From: a virus
Virus record (IMG/VR): IMGVR_UViG_3300020438_000005
Span: 1 to 33,597 of that record
Strand: one strand, 5' to 3'
Length of the DNA: 33,597 nucleotides
Shown: in pieces, positions 8,780-14,227 of the stretch
How the letters are laid out: each line of letters starts with the position of its first letter
Position numbering within the stretch: the stretch's first letter is position 1
Program-made: the position numbers and the translations under genes
Notes under the pieces: model-generated
The model's database searches: none
The model's input: only the letters and a program-made list of their open reading frames with translations
What the model was told of the DNA's origin: nothing

Positions 8780-9208
8780 ATGGCACATTTTGCAAAAGTT
8801 AAAAGTCGAAAAGTTATTGAAGTCATTGTTGCTGAACAAGATTACATTGATTCGTTGCCAATCGAAAAAGGCGTGAAGTGGGTGCAAACAAGTTATAACA
8901 CTAGCGGTAATATTCACTACGGTTGGGAAGAAGTTACTATCCAAGAATACGATGAGGATGATAATCCTTCGTCAACTTATAAGACGCAGCAGCCGTATGC
9001 GGATGGCGGTGTGCCTTTAAGAAAAAACTATGCTGGTGTTGGATATACCTATGACACAGGGCGAGATGCTTTTTATGCGCCTAAACCTTTTCCTAGTTGG
9101 ACACTTAATGAAGACACTTGTTTGTGGGAACCACCCACCCCCATGCCTGATGATGACCTGATGTATGAGTGGGATGAATCAAAGAAAGAGTGGGTCGAAA
9201 TAGAGTGA
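8780..9208 (+). CDS. Conserved marine-phage-type tail region protein
   Basis: A 142-residue protein beginning MAHFAKVKSRKVIEVIVAEQ, with a middle block KNYAGVGYTYDTGRDAFYAP and then KPFPSWTLNEDTCLWEPPTP. These three blocks recur together in proteins of marine phages, where they lie in tail or baseplate regions; this is from memory and not a search. It is acidic, soluble and rich in Trp and Tyr. It sits directly after the second glycine-rich adhesin, as the 106-aa chaperone-like protein sits after the first. A fibre accessory or assembly role is the simplest inference, but no activity can be read from the sequence. Confidence 0.6.
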   Translation: MAHFAKVKSRKVIEVIVAEQDYIDSLPIEKGVKWVQTSYNTSGNIHYGWEEVTIQEYDEDDNPSSTYKTQQPYADGGVPLRKNYAGVGYTYDTGRDAFYAPKPFPSWTLNEDTCLWEPPTPMPDDDLMYEWDESKKEWVEIE

Positions 9209-9433
9209 ATGGAGATTATCGTCTTTGCTTTGATTGTGCAGCTAACGCCTGATGATAGTGAGCGTGTTGCTAATTATTTTATTAATCAAAAACAATGCGT
9301 ACACATAGCAAGAGTTTTAACTAAACGAGAGGAAAACTATAAGCCAGCATTAGCGTTTTGTAGACCAGCCTTTGTTGACCCTAACAAAGTTGAGGTAGAT
9401 GGATATGCCAAAACAATTACAAATAACCAGTAA
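9209..9433 (+). CDS. Hypothetical protein, 74 aa
   Basis: Starts on the base after the previous stop (TGA then ATG). It has a short hydrophobic start (MEIIVFALIVQL) followed by a soluble region with three cysteines. The last 29 bases overlap the next gene's chosen start. The hydrophobic N-terminus could be a weak signal or a buried beta strand. I do not recognise a family. The position between tail genes and lysis genes gives no clear hint. Confidence 0.5.
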   Translation: MEIIVFALIVQLTPDDSERVANYFINQKQCVHIARVLTKREENYKPALAFCRPAFVDPNKVEVDGYAKTITNNQ

Positions 9434-9722
9434 GTACGCAAAGTACGATTTAGACCAAGATGGCACAGTAACAGACGAAGAAATAGAACGTCATCAACAA
9501 CTGGTAGAACTAGAACTAAGAGAAGAAAAAGCCGATTCACAAAAACAAATGGCGTGGGTTGCTATGGCTTCTATGGTTTTATTTTCTATATTCCTTATGT
9601 CACCTATAATGCCTGACTCTAGAGTTAACGCATTGTCTGACCTTTTAGGTTTATTTTATATTGCACAGGCGAGTGTGTGTGGTGCGTACTTTGGGGCAAC
9701 TGCATACATGAGTAGAAAGTAG
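9405..9722 (+). CDS. Membrane protein with EF-hand loop, holin candidate
   Basis: A 105-residue protein. Residues 15-26 (DLDQDGTVTDEE) form a perfect 12-residue EF-hand loop with D15, D17, D19, T21, T23 and E26 at the calcium-coordinating positions. A charged helix follows, then two hydrophobic segments at about residues 48-66 and 77-98. I prefer the ATG at 9405 over 9399 because GAGG lies 9 bases upstream of it. It is the first of several membrane proteins leading up to the lysozyme gene, so a holin or holin-regulator role is plausible. A single EF-hand ahead of two membrane helices is unusual for a holin, and calcium binding is inferred from the motif only. Confidence 0.65.
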   Translation: MPKQLQITSKYAKYDLDQDGTVTDEEIERHQQLVELELREEKADSQKQMAWVAMASMVLFSIFLMSPIMPDSRVNALSDLLGLFYIAQASVCGAYFGATAYMSRK

Positions 9723-9723
9723 T

Positions 9724-10167
9724 GTGCTTGAAGAAATACAACAAGCAAACCAAGCATTTGCTACAATTAAATCAGCCTTGCAAAATGGCAGGGAGTTTTA
9801 TGACGTAAGCGAATCGTGTGCTACATACTTTAATTGTAAAAGTTTAATTGCAAGACGAAGTAAAAAGAAAGGAAGAAAGACAGAACTGCAAAACTTTATG
9901 GAGTTAGAGAAACTTCGCAAGCAAGAAGAATGGATAAGAGAATGGATGATATATGCTGGCAGACCTAACCTATATGACGATTGGTTAAAGTTTCAAAGTC
10001 AGTGTAAAAAAGTAAGAGCCGCAGAAGAACGTGCAAAAAAACAATCAGATGAAGCAATAGCCAATCAAGTTATGAAATGGTTTAAATGGATGGGCGGTGC
10101 TACAGCTACATTGTTTTCTATTCTTGTGGCAATAATGGACTTCTTACAAGTAGCAAAGGGAGATTAA
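9724..10167 (+). CDS. Hypothetical protein with C-terminal membrane segment
   Basis: A 147-residue protein starting with GTG (the downstream frame reads MLEEIQQANQAF). It is basic and helical (ARRSKKKGRKTELQNFM), contains EWIREWMIYAGRPNLYDDW near the middle, and ends with a single hydrophobic segment at about residues 119-141. The topology (cytoplasmic basic domain with a C-terminal anchor) fits a peripheral lysis or membrane protein, but I do not recognise a named family. It starts 1 base after the previous stop and ends 1 base before the 3-TM holin candidate. A role in lysis is inferred from the cluster. Confidence 0.55.
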   Translation: MLEEIQQANQAFATIKSALQNGREFYDVSESCATYFNCKSLIARRSKKKGRKTELQNFMELEKLRKQEEWIREWMIYAGRPNLYDDWLKFQSQCKKVRAAEERAKKQSDEAIANQVMKWFKWMGGATATLFSILVAIMDFLQVAKGD

Positions 10168-10168
10168 A

Positions 10169-10540
10169 ATGTTGCAAGCATTGATAGGCCCAGTAGCAGG
10201 ATTGTTAGATAAGTTTATTCCTGATGCTGACGAAAAAGCAAAGCTGGCTCATGACATAGCTACATTATCTGAACGACACCATCAAGAAATAATGATGGCG
10301 CAGATAGAAGTGTTAAAAGCTGATGCAAAGGGCAACTGGTTCCAAGCGTCTTGGAGACCACTTTGCGGTTATGTTTGCGTACTTGCGTTAGCAATCAATT
10401 TTCTAGTATCGCCAATTGCAGCAGGGTTTGGTGTAATAATTCCTCAAGCTGATGCGTCAGTTATGATGCCGATTCTTTTGGGTATGTTGGGATTGTCGGG
10501 TGGTAGAAGTTATGAGCGAATAAAAGGTGTTGGCAAATGA
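10169..10540 (+). CDS. Holin of the 3-TM gene-transfer-release type
   Basis: A 123-residue protein. The middle motif NWFQASWRPLCGYVCVLALA, followed by a second hydrophobic run (VMMPILLGMLGLSGGRSYERIKG), is the signature of the three-TM holin family first described from gene transfer agents (GTA_holin_3TM), where SWRP precedes the first helix and GMLGL..GR.YE.IKG ends the protein. The N-terminal 50 residues form a charged helix. A good ribosome site (GGGAGATTAAA) precedes the ATG. The lysozyme gene follows with a 4-base overlap, the standard holin-endolysin arrangement. It would form the membrane lesion that releases the signal-less lysozyme. Confidence 0.8.
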   Translation: MLQALIGPVAGLLDKFIPDADEKAKLAHDIATLSERHHQEIMMAQIEVLKADAKGNWFQASWRPLCGYVCVLALAINFLVSPIAAGFGVIIPQADASVMMPILLGMLGLSGGRSYERIKGVGK

Positions 10541-10965
10541 CACGTTTTAATCAACTTAAAATAATGTTACGCAAACATGAAGGTGTACGAAAACACGTTT
10601 ATAAATGCTCTAATGGATTTGAAACAATAGGTGTTGGACGCAACATATCAGAGTCCGGTATAGGACTTACCGATGGTGAAATAGACCAGATGCTAATGAA
10701 TGATATATTCAGAGTTATTGGTGAGTTATCGGAAGAGTACGAGTGGTTTAATAACCTTGATGATGTACGCAGAGATGCTATGATTGATATAAGTTTTAAT
10801 CTTGGACAGACAGTATTACGAAAGTTTACTAACGCCTTGCAAGCTATGCATGACAAAGATTATCATTTAGCTGCTAATGAGTTTATGAAGTCCAGGTGGG
10901 CATCACAGGTTGGCAAACGTGCAGAAGAATTAACTAACATGATTCGTTATGGAAAGTACCAATAA
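10537..10965 (+). CDS. Endolysin, T4-type lysozyme (glycoside hydrolase family 24)
   Basis: A 142-residue muramidase that cleaves peptidoglycan. The catalytic pattern of phage lysozymes, E-x8-(D/C)-x5-T, is present as E15, C24 and T30 in KHEGVRKHVYKCSNGFETIG, followed by VGRN. Cys replaces Asp at the second position, as in some P22- and lambdoid-type members. The C-terminal region (FNLGQTVLRKFTNALQAM and W-A-x-Q-V-G-K-R) fits the family. No signal peptide or signal-anchor is visible, so release should need the holin just upstream, with which it overlaps by 4 bases. Length is normal for the family. A hairpin lies directly after the stop. Confidence 0.92.
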   Translation: MTRFNQLKIMLRKHEGVRKHVYKCSNGFETIGVGRNISESGIGLTDGEIDQMLMNDIFRVIGELSEEYEWFNNLDDVRRDAMIDISFNLGQTVLRKFTNALQAMHDKDYHLAANEFMKSRWASQVGKRAEELTNMIRYGKYQ

Positions 10966-10983
10966 AAAAGCCCCCGAAGGGGC
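10964..10983 (-). terminator. Rho-independent terminator for leftward transcription
   Basis: The stem GCCCC / GGGGC with loop CGAA (10970-10983) is preceded on the plus strand by six A. Read leftward it is a GC-rich hairpin followed by TTTTTT, a proper intrinsic terminator. Read rightward it lacks a U-tract, so late transcripts may pass. It would end the leftward replication operon that starts near 13580. Confidence 0.7.
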
Positions 10984-11003
10984 AATCATTGGAGGAAATA
11001 AAT

Positions 11004-11027
11004 ATGCTTGGTAAAGGTATCATGTAA
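11004..11027 (+). CDS. Seven-codon leader minigene
   Basis: A strong ribosome site (GGAGG at 10991-10995) lies at ideal spacing before an ATG that opens a seven-residue frame reading MLGKGIM. Its TAA overlaps the ATG of the 87-aa gene at 11027 (TAATG). The larger gene has no Shine-Dalgarno sequence of its own at proper spacing, so it is probably translated by re-initiation after this minigene. Either the peptide itself or only the coupling may matter. Confidence 0.45.
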   Translation: MLGKGIM

Positions 11028-11290
11028 TGGCAGAAAAGAAAAGTTTATTAAAACGAATTGGTGTATCGGGTGTTAACAAACCTAAACGCACACCAAATCA
11101 TCCAACAAAAAGCCATGTTGTTGTGGCTAGTGATGGTGGTAAACAAAAGACTATTCGATTTGGGCAGCAAGGTGTAACTGGTGATAGACAAAATACGGCA
11201 CGTTCACGTTCGTTTAAAGCTAGACATCGTAAGAATATAGCGCGTGGTAAAATGTCTGCTGCGTATTGGGCTAATCGTGTAAAATGGTGA
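11027..11290 (+). CDS. Conserved basic protein of marine phages
   Basis: An 87-residue, strongly basic protein. The blocks KSLLKRIGVSGVNKPKRTP, KTIRFGQQGV and the C-terminus KMSAAYWANRVKW are ones I recall from a small protein conserved across many marine phages and some large algal viruses, annotated only as a domain of unknown function. The charge suggests nucleic acid binding, and the invariant end suggests a specific contact. It is coupled to the seven-codon leader at 11004 and followed 3 bases later by a second basic mini-protein. Function unknown. Confidence 0.75.
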   Translation: MAEKKSLLKRIGVSGVNKPKRTPNHPTKSHVVVASDGGKQKTIRFGQQGVTGDRQNTARSRSFKARHRKNIARGKMSAAYWANRVKW

Positions 11291-11293
11291 TAT

Positions 11294-11425
11294 ATGAAAG
11301 GTTTGTATTACAATATTAATCAACGAAAAAAGAAAGGTATTAGCAGGAGTAAAAAGAAATCAACTATTACTCCAGAAGCATATGCTAATATGAAACGTGG
11401 ATTTAAGAAAAGGATGAAAAAATAA
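11294..11425 (+). CDS. Basic mini-protein, 43 aa
   Basis: Encodes 43 residues starting MKGLYYNINQRKKKGISRSK and ending in a lysine-rich tail with the segment ITPEAYANMKRGFKKRMKK. Short proteins of this exact type (GLYYNINxRKKxGxSRSKxxSTIxxxAY) recur in marine phage genomes. It starts 3 bases after the 87-aa gene and shares one base with the next mini-gene (TAATG). Over a third of the residues are Lys or Arg, so nucleic acid or polyphosphate binding is likely. No function is established that I know of. Confidence 0.7.
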   Translation: MKGLYYNINQRKKKGISRSKKKSTITPEAYANMKRGFKKRMKK

Positions 11426-11493
11426 TGCCTCAAGGAAAAGGAACATACGGTACAAAAAAAGGCAGACCACCTAAAAAGAAAAACAAAAAGTAA
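11425..11493 (+). CDS. Basic mini-protein, 22 aa
   Basis: A 22-residue frame reading MPQGKGTYGTKKGRPPKKK and then NKK. It starts at a TAATG overlap with the 43-aa gene. The GKGTYG-x-K-x-GRPPKK pattern is one I recognise from tiny proteins in many marine phages, which supports a real gene despite its length. GRP followed by lysines resembles an AT-hook, suggesting minor-groove DNA binding. It ends exactly one base before the stop of the convergent NinG-like gene, with no terminator between them. Confidence 0.65.
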   Translation: MPQGKGTYGTKKGRPPKKKNKK

Positions 11494-11877
11494 TTAGTTC
11501 CAGCTTACAGGTTCATAGTCTGGATTAGCTTCTAACTTTTTATATTCGTGTTTATAGTGTCCAGCTATTGCTTTACGCAACGCTTTAGTGGTTTTCATTA
11601 GCACATTGCTTTTTTCTTGTAATATTTCAAGATGCGCTGGCCCTAAGTATTTGTTTAAGAATTGCGTAAACTCAATAGGGTTTCCAGTGTAGTGCATATG
11701 GCAGTATGAGCACATACACAGAGTATTGTACAAACTCCATCGCGTAGATTTGCGGCTCCTAGAAAAAACATGGCAGTTGTGCATCTGCCTATCCATGTTT
11801 CCACAGGCCTCACACGTATTTTTGGCTTTTAATCTAACAACTTTAGACATCCATTGGTCACACGCTTCACGTTTCAT
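11494..11877 (-). CDS. NinG-like HNH-type recombination endonuclease
   Basis: A 127-residue protein. C22-x2-C25 and C56-x2-C59 form a zinc site around HNCHVFSRSRKSTRWSLYN, followed by CHMHYTGNPIEF. This is the layout of lambda NinG/Rap and related HNH nucleases (Cys pair, His-rich loop, Cys pair, then a 'hYxGN' segment), which resolve or nick recombination intermediates. It is shorter than lambda NinG (about 200 residues). Its start codon directly follows the stop of the NinB-like gene (TAA then ATG), and GGAG lies 7 bases before the ATG. It is the last gene of the leftward operon. Confidence 0.7.
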   Translation of the reverse strand: MKREACDQWMSKVVRLKAKNTCEACGNMDRQMHNCHVFSRSRKSTRWSLYNTLCMCSYCHMHYTGNPIEFTQFLNKYLGPAHLEILQEKSNVLMKTTKALRKAIAGHYKHEYKKLEANPDYEPVSWN

Positions 11878-12294
11878 TTATATAAACTCCTTGCTAGGAA
11901 ATGGTATGTGTACACCCACCCTTGTTGAAAGCAACTGATTAATAACATCATAAACTTCAGATACCTGATTAGTCTTTAAATTTTCAGTGCTATCAATATT
12001 AAACATAGCTTTTTGAATGGTTTTCCAAAATGCCTTAAAACTATCTTCAGTCCATGGAACTTCTAGTGGTTCGTTTAAAAATTTACTATCAATTGTTTGA
12101 TACAAACCATGGTCATTTAATACAGCCGCAGCTTGTCTAAAGTAAACGTGTATTGCGCCTTGTTGTTTAAGGGTTCTGGTTTGTCCTGTTACATACTTAA
12201 AAGTTAAAAATTTATGCTCTTTATATAATCGGTCAACATCTTCTTTAAAAAGTTGCAGAGAATGGTCGTTAAAGATATATGTTTGTTTACCCAT
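11878..12294 (-). CDS. NinB-like recombination protein
   Basis: A 138-residue protein. The region TRTLKQQGAIHVYFRQAAAVL, followed by VPWTEDSFKAFWKTIQKAMF and ending VYDVINQLLSTRVGVHIPFP, matches a phage family usually called NinB-like, which in lambda binds single-stranded DNA and helps RecFOR-type recombination. Similarity to lambda NinB itself is distant; the placement before a NinG-like gene and after O and P supports the call. It is separated from the P-like gene by 2 bases. No catalytic residues are expected. Confidence 0.6.
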   Translation of the reverse strand: MGKQTYIFNDHSLQLFKEDVDRLYKEHKFLTFKYVTGQTRTLKQQGAIHVYFRQAAAVLNDHGLYQTIDSKFLNEPLEVPWTEDSFKAFWKTIQKAMFNIDSTENLKTNQVSEVYDVINQLLSTRVGVHIPFPSKEFI

Positions 12295-12296
12295 AA

Positions 12297-12737
12297 TTAG
12301 TCCTTAAATAAATCTTTAAGAGCATCGATGTTTTCTCGTACATTCGCTTCAGAAGGTATATTCTCTAGCAGAGGTTCTTCATAGGTTCGATGCAGCGCCT
12401 TAGTTACTGTCAATGCTTTGCATGCCTCTATCATGGCGTTAATCGTTGGAAGGTAATCACTCGTAGTCAAAAGATTATCAGTGGCTTTGAGTATTACTTC
12501 AGGGGAATAAGACGAAAGTTTAGATAGCCATAATTTCTTTGCCATATCTAAATGGTTGCCATCGTAAGCGCTAAAAAACTGATTGTGATAGTTGACCTCA
12601 AGTATGCCAAAAACACGGTTAATAACGTCAATATACTCGCTCCTGTCCTCACTATTGATGTGGTCACTCTGCCCATGACCTGTCTGTAATTCTTTGGATA
12701 ACGTCAGACCTTCTAAGACTTGATTTACTTTTTCCAT
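12297..12737 (-). CDS. Replication protein P-like helicase loader
   Basis: A protein of about 146 residues. The region INRVFGILEVNYHNQFFSAY, then AKKLWLSKLSSYSPEVILKA and SDYLPTINAMIEAC, follows the lambda P family pattern (W-x3-L...I-x2-A...YLPT-x2-x-M-x2-C). P delivers host DnaB helicase to the origin bound by O. I chose the second ATG (12737) because AAGGGA lies 6 bases before it; the first ATG at 12743 sits right against that site. The gene overlaps the end of the O-like gene by 74 bases in another frame, which is unusual. It is shorter than lambda P (233 residues). Confidence 0.65.
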   Translation of the reverse strand: MEKVNQVLEGLTLSKELQTGHGQSDHINSEDRSEYIDVINRVFGILEVNYHNQFFSAYDGNHLDMAKKLWLSKLSSYSPEVILKATDNLLTTSDYLPTINAMIEACKALTVTKALHRTYEEPLLENIPSEANVRENIDALKDLFKD

Positions 12738-13362
12738 TGCCATTCCCTTTTGGTGTTATGGTGTCTTCCCAGCGTTCTCCATTTAAAAATGTAGTCGGCA
12801 GGGGTATGTATTGCGGTTCGGATTTCCAGTTTCCCACTGTAAGTCGCTGCTCAATGTGGAACGCAATCTTACTCATTAATACTTCATCTACTTTCAACGC
12901 TTCCCAAGTTATCTTTGCCTTCTTCTTATTCTCTCGTCTAGGATAAATACTCCAAAACGATTCAAAAGGTATATACTTATATTCCTCTTGTATATTATCT
13001 CTGCTTATTTCGTCAACCCCATCTTGACTATTATCGGTAGGGGGGTTGATGATTTCGTCAAGTGGGTTTATTCGAATTAATCGTTTTACTATTTCGGATT
13101 GTGCGTTTCGCTGGTGTTCAACGCTAATGTGTCCGGCTTTTTTAAGTTGTGCAATCCATCGGCTAATCGTTTCGGGTTTAGATATTCCGTATAGTTTAGC
13201 GAAGTATCCATTTGTTGCCCAACAATAGCCATGTTTGTTAGCCAATGCGCCAATCTCTCCGTATAAGAGTTTAGCGTTTGGCGTGCAGTTGGAACAGTAT
13301 CTAACACTCGCTGGTATTACAGCATAATAGCTAGGTTGCTGTTCGGGGTGTTTGTCGCTCAT
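12664..13362 (-). CDS. Replication initiator, lambda O-like
   Basis: A 232-residue protein. Residues 10-80 (YYAVIPASVRYCSNCTPNAKLLYGEI... to SKPETISRWIAQLKKAGHI) are the winged-helix domain found at the N-terminus of O-type phage initiators. Residues 130-200 (FESFWSIYPRRENKKKAKITW) are the C-terminal domain common in the same proteins. O binds iterons within its own gene and recruits P and DnaB. The linker between the two domains is encoded over a run of short repeats next to an AT-rich stretch (12961-13061), a plausible origin. It overlaps the upstream regulator gene by 32 bases and the downstream P-like gene by 74. Confidence 0.75.
   Translation of the reverse strand: MSDKHPEQQPSYYAVIPASVRYCSNCTPNAKLLYGEIGALANKHGYCWATNGYFAKLYGISKPETISRWIAQLKKAGHISVEHQRNAQSEIVKRLIRINPLDEIINPPTDNSQDGVDEISRDNIQEEYKYIPFESFWSIYPRRENKKKAKITWEALKVDEVLMSKIAFHIEQRLTVGNWKSEPQYIPLPTTFLNGERWEDTITPKGNGNGKSKSSLRRSDVIQRITDRSWAE
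12961..13061. other. Candidate replication origin within the O-like gene
   Basis: An AT-rich stretch (12961-13010) lies beside two copies of ATTTCGTCAA (13007-13016 and 13052-13061) and an 8-base inverted repeat TCAACCCC / GGGGTTGA (13013-13020 and 13042-13049). The position matches the lambda origin, which lies in the middle of the O gene between its DNA-binding and P-binding halves. There are few repeats and they could reflect codon choice in the repeated 'DEI' residues, so this is tentative. Confidence 0.35.
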
Positions 13363-13564
13363 TAGTTTCTCCGCGTTTTATGAATTCCGATACAGGCACG
13401 TTAAAGATTTCTGCAAACGCCTGTACTGTTTCAAGTTTAGCGCCGCGTTGTTTATTAATGATTAGCGATATGGTGGCTGGCGCACAAGCGCCTGTCTTTA
13501 CTATATCTGCTTGGGTCATTTGATGCTTGTCCATGTAATGCCTGAGTGATTTTTCAATATCCAT
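13331..13564 (-). CDS. Cro/CI-type helix-turn-helix regulator
   Basis: A 77-residue DNA-binding protein. Residues 14-58 (QMTQADIVKTGACAPATISLI... to LETVQAFAEIFNV) are a typical HTH_3 domain: MTQxDI opens helix 2, PATISLI is the recognition helix, and VxxFAExFNV closes the domain. I chose the ATG at 13564, since GGAG lies 7 bases upstream and the -10 of the leftward promoter lies beyond it; the frame runs on upstream to 13675 only across the promoter. It has no C-terminal cleavage or oligomerisation domain, so it is closer to Cro than to CI. As first gene of the operon with O, P and nin genes it takes the place of lambda cro. Confidence 0.8.
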   Translation of the reverse strand: MDIEKSLRHYMDKHQMTQADIVKTGACAPATISLIINKQRGAKLETVQAFAEIFNVPVSEFIKRGETNERQTPRTAT

Positions 13565-13591
13565 TTGATTTCTCCGTCCGTTGGAGTTTTT

Positions 13592-13620
13592 ATTATAGTT
13601 TTTGCTATCCGGGTTTGCAA
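13592..13620 (-). promoter_or_regulatory. Leftward sigma70 promoter of the replication operon
   Basis: Read on the minus strand: -35 TTGCAA (13620-13615), a 17-base spacer, and a perfect -10 TATAAT (13597-13592). Transcription would begin around 13585 and lead into the HTH-O-P-nin operon. The -35 hexamer is its own reverse complement and also serves the rightward promoter. Confidence 0.7.
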
Positions 13621-13643
13621 TGCGAAATGTTATCGGCGATAAT
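13615..13643 (+). promoter_or_regulatory. Rightward sigma70 promoter of the recombination operon
   Basis: -35 TTGCAA (13615-13620), a 17-base spacer, and -10 GATAAT (13638-13643). It drives the genes from 13690 to 15773. It shares its -35 with the leftward promoter, so only one polymerase should be able to bind at a time. Confidence 0.6.
13630..13642. promoter_or_regulatory. Candidate operator, 13-bp perfect palindrome
   Basis: TTATCG-G-CGATAA is a perfect 6+1+6 inverted repeat covering the spacer and -10 of the rightward promoter. A dimeric HTH protein such as the 77-residue regulator encoded next door could bind it and block rightward transcription. Its 3' half belongs to the 15-base element CGATAATAATGCTAT (13637-13651), which recurs at the 18.5-kb control region. 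Confidence 0.5.
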
Positions 13644-13689
13644 AATGCTATGGACTTCGCGGCCAAGGACGGCATTTTGGAGAATTAAT

Positions 13690-13974
13690 ATGTTAGAAGA
13701 TTATAACGAGAAGTTACGAGTTAAAAGAAAGTGGAAAGAAATCACTTTGCACGATGCAGCAGATAGGTTGTCTAGAATATGTCTCGGGGATTCATTCGAT
13801 AATATGAGTGATTTTGAGCGTGGCGAGTATGACGCTGTTTATCTGCATGAGGTAAGAATGGGTCAGTCGGATGAATACTATGATGGTTATGGTGCTGAGT
13901 ATGCCCGGCAGCAGATTGCTGATTTTTGGAGTACGGTCAATGAAAGGAGGGCTAGGCATGATGAAAATAGATAA
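13690..13974 (+). CDS. Hypothetical protein, first gene of the rightward early operon
   Basis: A 94-residue protein. The ATG at 13690 is chosen because GGAG stands 7 bases before it; the frame upstream crosses the promoter. It starts MLEDYNEKLRVKRKWKEITL, then reads an acidic middle (GDSFDNMSDFERGEYDAVY) and a C-terminal helix. The segment 'LHDAADRLSRICLGDSFDNMSDFERGEY' recalls the layout of a short HTH (A-x-x-L...S-x-x-E-x-G), so it could be a diverged Xre-like regulator, but I am not confident. It overlaps the next gene by 17 bases. Confidence 0.55.
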   Translation: MLEDYNEKLRVKRKWKEITLHDAADRLSRICLGDSFDNMSDFERGEYDAVYLHEVRMGQSDEYYDGYGAEYARQQIADFWSTVNERRARHDENR

Positions 13975-14227
13975 AAATGTTCCTCTTGATAGTGCTAAAG
14001 GGCATGGCAAGTATTCGGGAACTGCAAGACAAATGGGCCGAGGGCATTCGGTTTTCTGTAAAGATACGGACGAAGCTAGGGGGTTGTCGGCGCAGATTAG
14101 ATTGCAAGGATATCAGCCTAGGCAAAGAACAGTTACGGAAAAAAACGAAGATGGTTTTTTGGTAAATGGTGTTCGTGTCTGGAAATGTGAAAGATTAAGG
14201 GAGGGGAATAAAGATGAAAGCAAGTGA
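13958..14227 (+). CDS. Hypothetical protein, early operon
   Basis: An 89-residue protein. GGAGG lies 7 bases before the ATG at 13958, which starts MMKIDKNVPLDSAKGHGKYS. It is basic and Gly-rich in the middle (GTARQMGRGHSVFCKDTDEA) and ends with a predicted beta-hairpin (TVTEKNEDGFLVNGVRVWKC). No family recognised. It overlaps both neighbours, so it is translationally coupled within the recombination operon; a DNA-related role is possible. Confidence 0.55.
   Translation: MMKIDKNVPLDSAKGHGKYSGTARQMGRGHSVFCKDTDEARGLSAQIRLQGYQPRQRTVTEKNEDGFLVNGVRVWKCERLREGNKDESK

Noticed and set aside
2811-9208. Diversity-generating retroelement in the tail region, as in BPP-1
   Set aside because: I found no reverse transcriptase gene or template/variable repeat pair, although the portal neighbour resembles Bbp19.
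13572-13586. Hairpin CTCC-N7-GGAG hiding the ribosome site of the HTH regulator
   Set aside because: Only four pairs with a seven-base loop; too weak to support translational control.
13331-13675. 114-aa version of the HTH regulator starting at 13675
   Set aside because: The extra 37 codons cross both promoters and the operator; the ATG at 13564 has a proper ribosome site.
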